Notes under the pieces: model-generated
The model's database searches: none
Told to the model about the DNA's origin: nothing
Seen by the model: the letters and a program-made list of their open reading frames with translations, nothing else
DNA from: Alphaproteobacteria bacterium
GTDB taxonomy: Bacteria; Pseudomonadota; Alphaproteobacteria; DSM-16000; Inquilinaceae
Direction of reading: 5' to 3'
Assembly (NCBI GenBank): GCA_028277405.1
Contig: JANQGH010000098.1
Location: forward strand, 1 to 64,000
DNA: 64,000 nucleotides
Translations under genes and position numbers: made by a program
In this document: positions 8,379 through 16,650 of the stretch, piece by piece
How the letters are laid out: every line of letters starts with the position of its first letter
Position numbering within the stretch: the stretch's first letter is position 1

Positions 8379-8954
8379 ATGGGTTACCGACTTCGCGGGA
8401 TCTTGGGGTCAGGCTCGCCTGGGAGGAGAATCTCACCCGGCGCTGCCCATCGTTGGGTCTTGCACCTGATCGCGCTGACCTCGACAGCGTTGGTCGCGGC
8501 CCTTCCAATAGCGGCCAACGCCCAAACGCTAGCGCAGATCGAGATCGTGGCAAGCGAGATCGTGCCGGAACATCTGCGACCCCTGGCGCTTGTGGATCAG
8601 GAGGTGATGATCGACGCATGGGTGGCCCATGAGATGAGCCAAATCCTGCAAAACATGGTTGACCGAGGCGCCGAACGCGAGGCTGCGGCGGCCTCTCTTG
8701 AAGCATCAGCCGGCGATTTCAGGGACCTGATCGAAACCGACTGGTACGGGCGTCTGGAGTCCTTTCCCAACAGGGACCCGCGCTTCAGCGACCTGACGGA
8801 CCGCGATTTGCTCGATCGGGCGGCCGAGGCCGAGGCGTCCGGCGAGGTCTGCGCGCAAGCGGACTATCTATTGGAATTCCGTGATAGAAACGAACGTGCC
8901 CGGGCCGACAGGTCGGAGAGTATCCAAGGGCTGCAGGAAGCCTGCGGCCGCTAA
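8379..8954 (+). CDS. Hypothetical secreted protein
   Basis: About 191 residues from ATG 8379, chosen because GGGAG lies 6 nt upstream. Residues 1-45 look like a long Sec signal (Arg-rich n-region, hydrophobic LIALTSTALVAALPIA, cleavage after ANA). The mature part is acidic and alpha-helical, rich in Glu/Ala/Arg, with a Cys pair (EVCAQ and EACGR) that could form a disulfide. No family recognised. The gap from 8133 to 8378 holds no other gene. Confidence 0.6.
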   Translation: MGYRLRGILGSGSPGRRISPGAAHRWVLHLIALTSTALVAALPIAANAQTLAQIEIVASEIVPEHLRPLALVDQEVMIDAWVAHEMSQILQNMVDRGAEREAAAASLEASAGDFRDLIETDWYGRLESFPNRDPRFSDLTDRDLLDRAAEAEASGEVCAQADYLLEFRDRNERARADRSESIQGLQEACGR

Positions 8955-9133
8955 AAACGCTGCGTCGGCGATGTCCCGCGACCGGACACAAGTCTTGCGT
9001 GCCAACGACGATGGGTGCCCGGCGCCTCGGCATTTCTGCTAGTTTTCCTCGATGACTGGCGCAGCCCGACTCAGTCGCGCGCGAGATGTCGTTCAACGGG
9101 AGACGGTCAAGGCTGGCGAAACGGGGAATCCTG

Positions 9134-10255
9134 ATGTGGTCCTATGTCAATCCGGTTCGCGTGGTCTTCGGCCGTGGTCGATTTGGCGAGCTTGATGCGC
9201 TGGTCAACGGCCGCCGCTACGGCGTCGTCACTTACCCCGATGCGCCGTTTTCAGATCTTGTCGACACGCTGGCGCGTTTGACGGGCAATCCGGTGGCCGT
9301 GATCGACGACGTGGCGCCGAACCCGGACTTTATGCAGCTTGAAGGCCAGGCGGCCCGCATGGCGCCGGTCGCAAGGGAACTGGATGTCATCGTCGCGATT
9401 GGCGGTGGGTCCGTCATCGACACCGCGAAGGTTCTCGCGGCGTCCAACGGCGGCTTCGCGACCGTGCGAAGGTTTCTGGAAACCAAGCTGGGCAGTGACA
9501 CGCTGTCGAACATCCCGATCATTGCCGTGCCCACCACCTCCGGTACCGGCAGCGAGGTGACGAGCTGGGCCACGGTCTGGGACGCGAAGGCGGGCCGCAA
9601 ATTCTCGCTCGCGCGGCACGGCCTCTATCCCGAAACCGCCTTGATCGACCCGGACTTGATGCTGGGCAAGCCGCGCGACCTGACGCTTGCCACCGGTCTC
9701 GACGCGCTGTCCCACGCCTTGGAAAGCCTGTGGAACGTGAACGCCAATCCCATTTCCGCCAATCATGCCGTGGCGGCCGCGCGATCGATCCTGAAACACT
9801 TGCCGCCCCTGCTGGACGACCTTACGAACATCGGCCTCCGCGCCGAGATGGCCGAGGCCGCGCTTCACGCCGGCCTTGCCTTCTCCAACACCAAGACGGC
9901 CATCGCGCACAACATATCCTACCCCATCACGCTTGGCTGGGGCGTGCCGCACGGCGTCGCCTGCGCGTTCACGCTGCCGCTGGTTCTGCGGTCCGTCGCC
10001 GGGGTCGGGGGCTTTCGGGCAGAGAGCCTGACGGCCATATTCGGCCCCGATCTCGAGGCCGGCGCGGATCGCCTTGCCGATTTCCTGACGCGTTTGGGTG
10101 TGGGCCTTCGGTTTGACGATTACGGCATTCCAGCCCAGGAGCATCGCCGGATCCTCGACGACGCCTTCGCCGGCGAACGCGGCCAGAACTTCGCCGGGTC
10201 GCCGGAGCGGCTAAAAGCTGCGGCGGCCCGGTCTGGGGTGGTTCGCGGCTCTTAA
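9134..10255 (+). CDS. Iron-containing alcohol dehydrogenase family protein
   Basis: 373 residues, group III Fe-ADH fold. The NAD-binding GGGSVID is at about 90-96, VPTTSGTGSEVTSW at 132-145, and the metal ligands are D190, H194 (GLDALSHALES), H259 and H273 (VPHG). The start MWSYVNPVRVVFG with GGGGA upstream is preferred over an upstream ATG at 9086. The WSYVNPV opening and the SWATVWD segment recall the phosphonate-associated subfamily (phosphonoacetaldehyde reductase type), but no phosphonate gene lies nearby, so that assignment is tentative. It overlaps the next gene by 4 bp, end to end. Confidence 0.88.
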   Translation: MWSYVNPVRVVFGRGRFGELDALVNGRRYGVVTYPDAPFSDLVDTLARLTGNPVAVIDDVAPNPDFMQLEGQAARMAPVARELDVIVAIGGGSVIDTAKVLAASNGGFATVRRFLETKLGSDTLSNIPIIAVPTTSGTGSEVTSWATVWDAKAGRKFSLARHGLYPETALIDPDLMLGKPRDLTLATGLDALSHALESLWNVNANPISANHAVAAARSILKHLPPLLDDLTNIGLRAEMAEAALHAGLAFSNTKTAIAHNISYPITLGWGVPHGVACAFTLPLVLRSVAGVGGFRAESLTAIFGPDLEAGADRLADFLTRLGVGLRFDDYGIPAQEHRRILDDAFAGERGQNFAGSPERLKAAAARSGVVRGS

Positions 10256-10746
10256 TCCGGAGCGCCAGGCGGTTTCGTCGCGTTGCCGCGCAACGCCGCG
10301 AGCACCTCGTCCAGCCGCTTCTGCCGTGTCGGGTCCGTCTTGGCCGAGGCGACGCGGTGGGCCCAGCCGCGCTGCTTGCCCGCTGACAGGGACTGCCACG
10401 CCCTGTTCAGGGCCTCGTCAGCGTCCAGTGCGCGTTGCAACGTCTCCGGCATTTCGACGCTGTCCTGGTCCTCGACCCGAAAGCGGACCTCGACCCAGTC
10501 GCCGACGCGATAGCCGCCATCTTTCAACAGTGGCTTGGACAGCATCAGGTACCAGCGCCCACGCACGGGCTGCCAGGCGCCAGAGAACGGGATTTCGCCG
10601 ATCTCGCCGCTGGCGCGCAGTCTGGGGTGGCGGTCCAGCGGCAGTTCGGCGACCAGCTCCGGCGGCAGGAAGATTACCGTGTAGCGGTAGGTGCCGACAT
10701 TGTGGTGGACGATCTGGCCTTCGAAGCCGTGGGGGTAGTAGCTCAT
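10252..10746 (-). CDS. YdeI/OmpD-associated family protein (DUF1905 domain)
   Basis: 164 residues. The N-terminal ~95 residues form a DUF1905-type beta-barrel (HHNVGTYRYTVIFLPPELVAELP, RASGEIGEIPFSGAWQPVRGRWYLMLSK). The C-terminal half has the YdeI-like helical segment with ALDADEALNRAWQSLSAGKQRGWAHRVASAKTDP in pieces. Relatives are small cytoplasmic proteins of unknown biochemical role, sometimes labelled bacteriocin-protection. Convergent with the alcohol dehydrogenase. The 160 nt upstream (10747-10906) show no gene. Confidence 0.85.
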   Translation of the reverse strand: MSYYPHGFEGQIVHHNVGTYRYTVIFLPPELVAELPLDRHPRLRASGEIGEIPFSGAWQPVRGRWYLMLSKPLLKDGGYRVGDWVEVRFRVEDQDSVEMPETLQRALDADEALNRAWQSLSAGKQRGWAHRVASAKTDPTRQKRLDEVLAALRGNATKPPGAPD

Positions 10747-10906
10747 GTGACCACGTCATGGCCTCGGGCGCGCTAGACCGGACATTAGATAGACTGTCTG
10801 CGAGGCTTTTCACGCAGGCACCGTGCAGACTGCCTTGTCGGCATCGAGAAGGTCTTGTCCGGGCACCGCGCTGCAAAGGGCTCACCTTGTCCGCTGACCC
10901 AGAGTC

Positions 10907-11095
10907 TCAATCATCAAAAATGTCCTCGATCGGCCGTCCGAAAAGGCGCGCCAGCTTGAACGCCAGCGGCAGGGACGGGTCGTAGCGGCCGCCCTCGATG
11001 GCGTTCACCGTTTGGCGCGAAACGTCGAGCTTGTCGGCAAGCACCGCCTGGGACCATTGGCGATCCTTGCGCAACTCCTTGATCCGGTTCCTCAC
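10907..11095 (-). CDS. Small HTH (Xre/Cro-like) transcriptional regulator
   Basis: 62 residues, essentially only a helix-turn-helix domain: RIKELRKDRQWSQAVLADKL, then DVSRQTVNAIEGGRYDPSLPLAFKLARLF. GTG start at 11095 shares one base with the TAG of the upstream membrane-protein gene, so translation is coupled. Such miniature regulators are commonly paired with a four-helix membrane protein and repress their own operon. The operator-like repeat over the promoter at 11511-11532 fits this. Confidence 0.92.
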   Translation of the reverse strand: MRNRIKELRKDRQWSQAVLADKLDVSRQTVNAIEGGRYDPSLPLAFKLARLFGRPIEDIFDD

Positions 11096-11496
11096 TACCA
11101 GACACCGCCGTCGCGCTTGGTGATAATCAGCGCGGCGATGGCGTAGGCGACCCAGAACAGCGGGTTCAGCCAGAAGATCCCAAGCGCGGGCGCATCGGCG
11201 TAAATCTCCATCAGGCCCCAGCCCGTGATCACCATCATGACAGCGATCAAGCCGATGATGATCGACTTAATCTGGATCAGGCGCAGGAACTCGTCGATCT
11301 CGGTGATAAACCGCCACAGAGCCCAGTACGTGCTGAGCAGCGCCGCGATCGGAACGACGGTCAGAGCGTAGGGCGCAGCCGCCGGCAGGGCGAGCTTGTC
11401 GTCTGCCCAAACGATGCCGAGCGTCGACGACATAAAGACAAGCATGGCGGGCACGAGGAGCGCGAAGTAGCGGCGCGTGGCGCGTTCGACGGTCAT
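11095..11496 (-). CDS. Four-helix membrane protein paired with HTH regulator
   Basis: 133 residues with four predicted transmembrane helices (about 9-28, 42-60, 75-95, 105-122). TEIDEFLRLIQIKS sits between helices 2 and 3, a motif I associate with membrane proteins that sit next to YozG-like HTH regulators. Function unknown; possibly a membrane sensor or anti-regulator. First gene of the two-gene operon, with its promoter and operator at 11511-11555. Confidence 0.85.
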   Translation of the reverse strand: MTVERATRRYFALLVPAMLVFMSSTLGIVWADDKLALPAAAPYALTVVPIAALLSTYWALWRFITEIDEFLRLIQIKSIIIGLIAVMMVITGWGLMEIYADAPALGIFWLNPLFWVAYAIAALIITKRDGGVW

Positions 11497-11510
11497 GGCT
11501 GGCTCTCAAC

Positions 11511-11555
11511 TATGTAAAGTTTCCTTTACATATGACTGCGACCGCAAAGTGTCAA
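11511..11555 (-). promoter_or_regulatory. Sigma-70 promoter with overlapping 9-bp inverted-repeat operator
   Basis: Reading the minus strand: TTGACA (11550-11555), a 17-nt spacer, then TATGTA (11527-11532). The -10 is the left half of an inverted repeat, TATGTAAAG-4-nt-CTTTACATA, covering 11511-11532. A third half-site CTTTACAT lies at 11561-11568, just upstream of the -35. This layout means a bound dimer blocks RNA polymerase, and it implies autorepression by the 62-residue HTH protein. Confidence 0.8.
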
Positions 11556-11630
11556 GCACCCTTTACATTCTTGGCTGCCTCCAGCGGGTCGTCTTTGTCG
11601 CGAACGACCGGCCTCTGGCAACCCCCGGTG

Positions 11631-12359
11631 TCAGTCGGAGGCCCGCACCATGAAAATCATCTCGCGTGATGTTTTGGGGTCGAACGGCCCACCGTGCCAG
11701 TCGCCAAGCACGGCGTCGACCCGCAGCCCCGACGCCGTCAGGCCAGCCTCGACGTGTGCCCGCGACGGAAAGCGCAGCACGCTTCGTGAGACCAGTTCGG
11801 CATCGGCAAAGCGATACCGCAGTTCGAAGGTCAACCGCTCGCCCCTGAGGGACAACAGCCGGCAGGATTGGCGGACCGTCTCGCCGGGCCGCCTGATGAC
11901 CACATCCTCGTCCCACACCTCGACCCAGTCGAAATCCGGATTGCGGGACTCGAAAACCGCCATGCCACCGGGCGCCAGATGGGTTCGCAGGGTCTCGAAC
12001 GCCATTGCGGTATCGACGTCGGACAGCAGGACCTGAAAGGCGTGCCCCGTCATGACGATGAGATCGAAGCGCCTGTCGGAACGGTAGGTTTGGGCAAAGG
12101 CGTGGACCCAATCGACGTCCGCGCCGAACGGTTTGGCCTTGGCGACGTCCAGCATGGCAGCGGCCGGGTCGACGCCGGTGACCAGATGGCCGTGTCGCGC
12201 GTAGGCGCGGGACAAGAGGCCGGTGCCGCAACCGATTTCGAGGATGCGCATCCGTTCCGATCGGGCCAGCGACAGGTAGAAGTCCCGGTCACGCGACCAG
12301 GGGCAGCTTAGGTCGTAAAGCGCCGCCAGACGCGGATGCACGTAGTGATTATCGGGCAT
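11631..12359 (-). CDS. Class I SAM-dependent methyltransferase
   Basis: 242 residues from ATG 12359 (MPDNHYVHPRLAALYD). Motif I ILEIGCGTGLLSRAYA is near residue 37, the acidic ribose ligand in VTGVD, and the post-I segment FDLIVMTGHAFQ. The C-terminal half is a beta-rich SAM-methyltransferase substrate region (WVEVWDEDVVIRRPGE). The substrate is unknown. Last gene of the four-gene efflux/APH/methyltransferase operon; 19 nt separate it from the preceding methyltransferase. The 100 nt between it and 11531 hold only the neighbouring promoter. Confidence 0.88.
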   Translation of the reverse strand: MPDNHYVHPRLAALYDLSCPWSRDRDFYLSLARSERMRILEIGCGTGLLSRAYARHGHLVTGVDPAAAMLDVAKAKPFGADVDWVHAFAQTYRSDRRFDLIVMTGHAFQVLLSDVDTAMAFETLRTHLAPGGMAVFESRNPDFDWVEVWDEDVVIRRPGETVRQSCRLLSLRGERLTFELRYRFADAELVSRSVLRFPSRAHVEAGLTASGLRVDAVLGDWHGGPFDPKTSREMIFMVRASD

Positions 12360-12378
12360 GGTCGGCGGTGCGAACCGG

Positions 12379-13017
12379 TCAGGCCGCGGTTCGTGCGCGG
12401 TAGAGCGCCAGGCTGCCTTCGACCGCGAGCCGTTCGACACTGGCGAAGCCGGCGGCGCTCAGCGCCTGTTCCTGTTCGTCCATGGTCATGTAGAGATCGG
12501 GGTTCGGCAGGCCCCCGGGGTCGCTGAAATGGTCCGACATCAGGTAGGTCCCCGTCGGCTTCAGCAGGCCGCGAACCTGGTGGTGCAGATCCTCGGCGTA
12601 GCGCTTGTGACGCAGCTCGTGGACTGCCTGGTTGGTCAGGACAAGGTCGAACGGCTGCAGACCGTTCGGCCAGTCGTCGGACCTGAAGTTGCGCACCAGA
12701 AACGTCGCCTGTTCGGCATGGACCCCCAGTCGTTTCCGCGCCAGCGCATGCATGGCCGCGGAGAAGTCCAGCGCCCAATATCGGGCGGTCGGCAGGCGGC
12801 GAAAAACCCGCTGGGCCAGAAAGCCCGGTCCGGAGCCCAGTTCGAGGATGCGCGGCGCGTCCGGTGCCGAAGCCGCGGCCTCGTCGACGATCCGGTTCAG
12901 CATCTCGTTTCGGCCCGGGCGCCGTTCGGCGGACGACGCCCACTTTCTGGCGTCGGCCATTTCGCGCAGGTCGATGACGCTTGGAACGTCCTGGATCACT
13001 TTGTCTTCCCTTATCAA
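12379..13017 (-). CDS. Class I SAM-dependent methyltransferase
   Basis: 212 residues. TTG start at 13017 overlaps the preceding kinase stop by 4 bp (TTGA). Motif I ILELGSGPGFLAQRVF is near residue 57, followed by YWALDFSAAM and FDLVLTNQAVHELRHKRY. The pattern resembles small-molecule methyltransferases rather than rRNA enzymes, but the substrate cannot be assigned. Part of the operon 15143-11631. Confidence 0.87.
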   Translation of the reverse strand: MIREDKVIQDVPSVIDLREMADARKWASSAERRPGRNEMLNRIVDEAAASAPDAPRILELGSGPGFLAQRVFRRLPTARYWALDFSAAMHALARKRLGVHAEQATFLVRNFRSDDWPNGLQPFDLVLTNQAVHELRHKRYAEDLHHQVRGLLKPTGTYLMSDHFSDPGGLPNPDLYMTMDEQEQALSAAGFASVERLAVEGSLALYRARTAA

Positions 13018-13922
13018 AACTCGGCACTCGCCTGGTCGGCCAGAAGCTGCCCCAGCGCGCGTTTGCAGATCGTTACGAGCGCCGGGTTGGTCTCGCGGTA
13101 GTAGTCATAGGCGATGACGCTGGCGTAGAGCGCCCAGCCACGCCCACGCCGCCACGTCGCGTCGTCGACGGCCAGCGCGGCGCGAAAGGTTGGCCTCGTC
13201 CCGGGCGACAGCAGCGTCCAGGCCACGGTCAGGTCGCAGGCGGGGTCGCCAACACCCATCAGGCCGAAATCGATCACGGCGGTGATCCAGCCCCGCCGAG
13301 CCAACAGATTGCCCGGCTGAAGATCGCCATGAACCCAAACCGGCGGTCGGTCCCAGGGCGGCGCGCCAAGCGCGTCGTCCCAGATTCTGGTCGCGGCGAC
13401 CCCATCGATCTCAGCGGCAAGATTGGCGATTGCCGCTCGTGTCCTTTGGTCCAGCGCGACCAACGGCACGCCCCGATTGTGGTTCAGCGGTCCGCTGCGC
13501 GGTCCGCCCGTGGGGTCGATCGCCTGCAGCGCGGCGATGAAGTCGGCAATGGCCAGCGCAGCTTCACGCGAGTCGGCCATGCCATCTGCGGTCACGGTCT
13601 CACCCTCGATCCAGGAACAGACCGACCAGACCCAGGGAAACCCCTCCGCCGGCTCGCCCTTGCCGCGCGGGACCGGAATGGTCAGCGGCAGCGGCGCAAG
13701 CGCCGGCAGCCAGCGGCACTCCTTGTCGATCAGCCTGGCGGCCGACGGCCGGCGCGGCAGGCGCAGACACATGTCGCGGCCAAGCCGATAGATCGCGTTG
13801 TCCGTGCCGGCGGACGCGACCGGCGTCAGGGGCAGGTCGGCCCAGTGCGGGAACTGGTTGGCCAGCAGCCTGCTTGCCAGGCCGATGTCGGCCACCACCT
13901 CGTCAGCATGCATCGTGCCCAT
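13014..13922 (-). CDS. Aminoglycoside phosphotransferase (APH) family kinase
   Basis: 302 residues. The kinase-like fold is shown by the Brenner motif VHGDLQPGNLL (about 200-210) and the metal-binding IDFGLMGVGDPACDL (about 220-235); the N-lobe includes TDNAIYRLGRDMCLRLPRR. Family members phosphorylate aminoglycosides, macrolides or small metabolites such as choline or homoserine. The substrate here is not decidable from sequence. It sits 12 nt after the Bcr/CflA efflux gene and overlaps a methyltransferase gene, which gives the operon a resistance-like content. Confidence 0.9.
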   Translation of the reverse strand: MGTMHADEVVADIGLASRLLANQFPHWADLPLTPVASAGTDNAIYRLGRDMCLRLPRRPSAARLIDKECRWLPALAPLPLTIPVPRGKGEPAEGFPWVWSVCSWIEGETVTADGMADSREAALAIADFIAALQAIDPTGGPRSGPLNHNRGVPLVALDQRTRAAIANLAAEIDGVAATRIWDDALGAPPWDRPPVWVHGDLQPGNLLARRGWITAVIDFGLMGVGDPACDLTVAWTLLSPGTRPTFRAALAVDDATWRRGRGWALYASVIAYDYYRETNPALVTICKRALGQLLADQASAEF

Positions 13923-13934
13923 CGCCGGACGGTC

Positions 13935-15143
13935 CTACTCCGCCGGGGCCATCCGGGCCTTCGGCTTGCTGGCGAACAGGCCGACGGCAATGAGGGCGGT
14001 TACGGCCAGCGGCCAGGCCATCGACAACGCGCCGCCATCATACGCGCTGGCGGCCAGAACGCTGCCGATGAAGGCGCACCCGATGGTAACCACGCCGATG
14101 ATGGCGGCGACGGTGCCGGTCGCCCTGGGGTCGGCCGACAGGGCCTCGGTAATCAGGGGCGCCAGGGCCAGCCCGATGCCGAAGGCGAAGATGGCAAACG
14201 GGATCGTCACCGTCAGCGCGTGATCCGCGAAGACCAGCGCGCTGGCGACCATGCCCAGGCCGCCGATCGCCGCGCTGGCGAAGCCGGCGCCGATCAACAG
14301 CGACAGCCGGACCTTGTCGGACAGGCGCGAAGTCACCATCAAACCGGCGACGTAGCACAGCACGCAAACGAACTGGGCGATGGCGAAGTCCCGTTCGCCC
14401 AGGCCCAACGTGTCGATGAAGTAGAACGGCGCCACGGTCAAATAGAGCATCAGCCCGCCGAACACGAAGCCGGCCGCCAAGAGCGGCGCCATCAGGTTCC
14501 AGCGCCCGGCCAGACGCACATAGGTCGCCAGCACGCCCATGAGATCGTTATGGCTGCGCCGTTCCGGCGGCAGGCTTTCCGGCGCGATGCGCACGACCAG
14601 CGCCAGGGCGGCCGCGCCGGCGATCAGCACGACCCAGAAATTGGCCCGCCAGTCGAAGGCCAGCGCGATCTCGGCGCCGGCAACCGGGGCTAGGGCCGGC
14701 GACACCGCCTCGACCATGGTGATGAGGGCCATCACCTTGACCACCTTGGTATCGTCGTAAAGCTCGCGCACCAGGGTTTGGACGACCACGGTCACCGAGG
14801 CGACCATGCCGCCCTGCGCCAGCCGCGCCAGCACGAAGCTCTCCGCCGTCGGCGCGATCGCACATGCCAGGGTCGCCGCCAGAAAGCCAAGCCCACCGAT
14901 GATCAGGATCGGCCTGCGCCCGTGCCTGTCGGACAGGGGGCCGAACACCAGATTGCCCAACGCGAAGCCCAAAAGGAACAGCGCCAGGCTGGCCTGCACC
15001 ATCGTGTCCGACGTACCGAAATCCCGCGCGATCGCCGGCAGGCTGGGTAAATAGAGGTCGGTCACGACGAAGCCGGCGATCAGATAGATCACCAGCGCCA
15101 TCGGCAGCAGCCGATGCGGACCGGATGTCGCGGTGCCGGACAT
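13935..15143 (-). CDS. Bcr/CflA-type multidrug efflux MFS transporter
   Basis: 402 residues with 12 predicted membrane helices. The DHA1 family motif A is GPLSDRHGRRPILIIGGLGF (in the loop after helix 2); DLYLPSLPAIARDFGTS and the helix-5 region with EAVSPALAPVAGAEIA are typical of Bcr/CflA drug exporters. ATG at 15143 is preferred over the 15161 ATG because the sequence MSGTATSGPHRLLPMAL leads directly into helix 1. First gene of an operon that includes an APH kinase and two methyltransferases. Confidence 0.9.
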   Translation of the reverse strand: MSGTATSGPHRLLPMALVIYLIAGFVVTDLYLPSLPAIARDFGTSDTMVQASLALFLLGFALGNLVFGPLSDRHGRRPILIIGGLGFLAATLACAIAPTAESFVLARLAQGGMVASVTVVVQTLVRELYDDTKVVKVMALITMVEAVSPALAPVAGAEIALAFDWRANFWVVLIAGAAALALVVRIAPESLPPERRSHNDLMGVLATYVRLAGRWNLMAPLLAAGFVFGGLMLYLTVAPFYFIDTLGLGERDFAIAQFVCVLCYVAGLMVTSRLSDKVRLSLLIGAGFASAAIGGLGMVASALVFADHALTVTIPFAIFAFGIGLALAPLITEALSADPRATGTVAAIIGVVTIGCAFIGSVLAASAYDGGALSMAWPLAVTALIAVGLFASKPKARMAPAE

Positions 15144-15198
15144 CGTCGAACTCCAGAACAAGAAGGCTCACGGAAGGGCGCGTGGGGCGTCAACACAT

Positions 15199-15227
15199 CC
15201 GATATCGGATTAGTTTCCGAATTACAA
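15199..15227 (-). promoter_or_regulatory. Putative promoter of efflux operon, overlapping a 14-bp palindrome
   Basis: Minus strand: TTGTAA (15222-15227), 17-nt spacer, TATCGG (15199-15204). The -10 lies inside the perfect palindrome ATCCGATATCGGAT (15197-15210), 54 nt upstream of the efflux gene start. A repressor bound there would block transcription. No candidate regulator gene is adjacent. Confidence 0.5.
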
Positions 15228-15259
15228 GGGAATTCCGATGGGACCGCACGACTGTGCCG

Positions 15260-16051
15260 TCAGGCTGGAAGCGATAGTGTTTGGCAGTGGCCAAAGCCGA
15301 AACGCCGGAAGATGGCACGGTCGTCCGCGCTGATATCCGATCCCGTGATCAAGGCCGGCGCCGATTTGAGGACCGTATCGGGCGCGGCGGGTGCCACGCG
15401 CGCCACCTGTTCGGCGATCGCCGGGCCTGTATCGATCCAATGGATGGGCCGGCGTGCGGCCGCCCTTAGCTGGTCGAGCAGCAGGGGATAGTGCGTACAG
15501 CCGAGCACGACGGTATCAACCGGCGGGTCCGGCCGGTCGAACAGCGGCGCCAGTTCGTCCGCGATTGCCTGGCGGGCGACCGGCATGCCTTGGAGATGGT
15601 CTTCGGCCATGCGGGCCAAATGGCGGCAGCCGACCGGCACGACGGTCACGTCGGCGGCAAATCGACGGACCAGTTCGGCGGTATAGGCGCGGCCGATCGT
15701 TCCTGCGGTGGCTGCCAAGCCTATGACGCCGGTCTCGGTGATCGCCGCGGCGGGCTTGATGCCCGGCACGGTGCCGACGATCGGCAGATCGTGCCGGGCG
15801 CGCACCCGGTCGAGCGCGACCGTGGTTGCCGTGTTGCAGGCAAGAATGACGGCGTCGACCTCGACTGTCTGAACGGCCCGCCCCACCAGCCGGTCAACGC
15901 GATCGGCCAGCTTTTCCGCCGGCCAGTCGCCATACGGAAAGCCGGCGCGATCGGCGAGGTATGTAATCGAAGCCTCCGGCAGGCGTCGCCGGATGGCCTG
16001 AACCACCGACAAGCCGCCGACGCCGCTGTCGCAGACGAGAAGCCGGCTCAT
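15260..16051 (-). CDS. murI: Glutamate racemase
   Basis: 263 residues, normal length. Interconverts L- and D-glutamate for peptidoglycan. Conserved motifs: CDSGVGGLSV at the N-terminus (proton-shuttle Asp/Ser), ILACNTAT with the first catalytic Cys (about residue 72) and VLGCTHYPLL with the second (about 183). Its start overlaps the end of the upstream P-loop kinase gene by 4 bp, so the two are co-expressed. Confidence 0.95.
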   Translation of the reverse strand: MSRLLVCDSGVGGLSVVQAIRRRLPEASITYLADRAGFPYGDWPAEKLADRVDRLVGRAVQTVEVDAVILACNTATTVALDRVRARHDLPIVGTVPGIKPAAAITETGVIGLAATAGTIGRAYTAELVRRFAADVTVVPVGCRHLARMAEDHLQGMPVARQAIADELAPLFDRPDPPVDTVVLGCTHYPLLLDQLRAAARRPIHWIDTGPAIAEQVARVAPAAPDTVLKSAPALITGSDISADDRAIFRRFGFGHCQTLSLPA

Positions 16052-16602
16052 GGCACTTGGTCGAGCGCCGCCCTGACCTCGGCAACCAGGTCTGCGAGCG
16101 GCCTTGATCCATCAACCTGGCACACAGGGCATCGCAGGGTCAGCAGCCAGGCCTCGTGCCGTTGCCGGCTGCGGCCTTCCCGGCCGCCATCCTCGTAATG
16201 GGCCGCCCAGTCGAGGAATGCCGCAACGTCGTCATGGCGCCAGCCGCCCGGCGCGACGGCGCCTTCGCCAAACTCCCGCGCCTCCCGTTCGGCCAGCCTT
16301 CGCAGCCGCAAATCCGTGGGCGCGCTGACGAAGACGACCAGATCGAACAGGTCGACCAAAGGGTCGCCCCAGCCGTCGAGTGAGCCGCTGAGCACCCAGC
16401 GGGGGCGCGGCAGGAACAGGTCGTGCATCAGCCGCAAGCGGTCCGCCGGCGGCCGCTTTTCCGAGTACGGATCGGCGGTTGGCAGCCAATAGAAGTCGTC
16501 GGTGTCGTGGTGCGGCAGGGCCAGCCGATCGGCCAGCACCCGGCCCAAGGTCGTAACGCCGGCGCCGGACGCCCCGGTGATGTGGATGCGACGGGTCTGC
16601 AT
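16048..16602 (-). CDS. P-loop kinase-like ATPase (adenylate-kinase fold)
   Basis: 184 residues. The Walker A motif is ITGASGAGVTTLGRVLAD (8-25), followed by the short DTDDFYWLPTADPY segment of shikimate/adenylate-kinase-like proteins and a lid-like Arg cluster RLRRLAEREAREFG. The C-terminal CPVCQVDGSRP carries a CxxC, possibly metal binding. It is probably a small-molecule kinase of unknown substrate, coupled to murI. Confidence 0.8.
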   Translation of the reverse strand: MQTRRIHITGASGAGVTTLGRVLADRLALPHHDTDDFYWLPTADPYSEKRPPADRLRLMHDLFLPRPRWVLSGSLDGWGDPLVDLFDLVVFVSAPTDLRLRRLAEREAREFGEGAVAPGGWRHDDVAAFLDWAAHYEDGGREGRSRQRHEAWLLTLRCPVCQVDGSRPLADLVAEVRAALDQVP

Positions 16603-16650
16603 GATCTGAGCGTATATCAGGATCGATGCCGGGCGGCAGCAGCCGTGCCG

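Noticed and set aside
15199..15208. CCGATATCGG found in the efflux promoter and again at 47853-47862, suggesting a shared operator
   Set aside because: The same 10-mer also occurs inside the iorA coding region near 6006-6017, so it is frequent in this sequence. A shared regulator is not supported.
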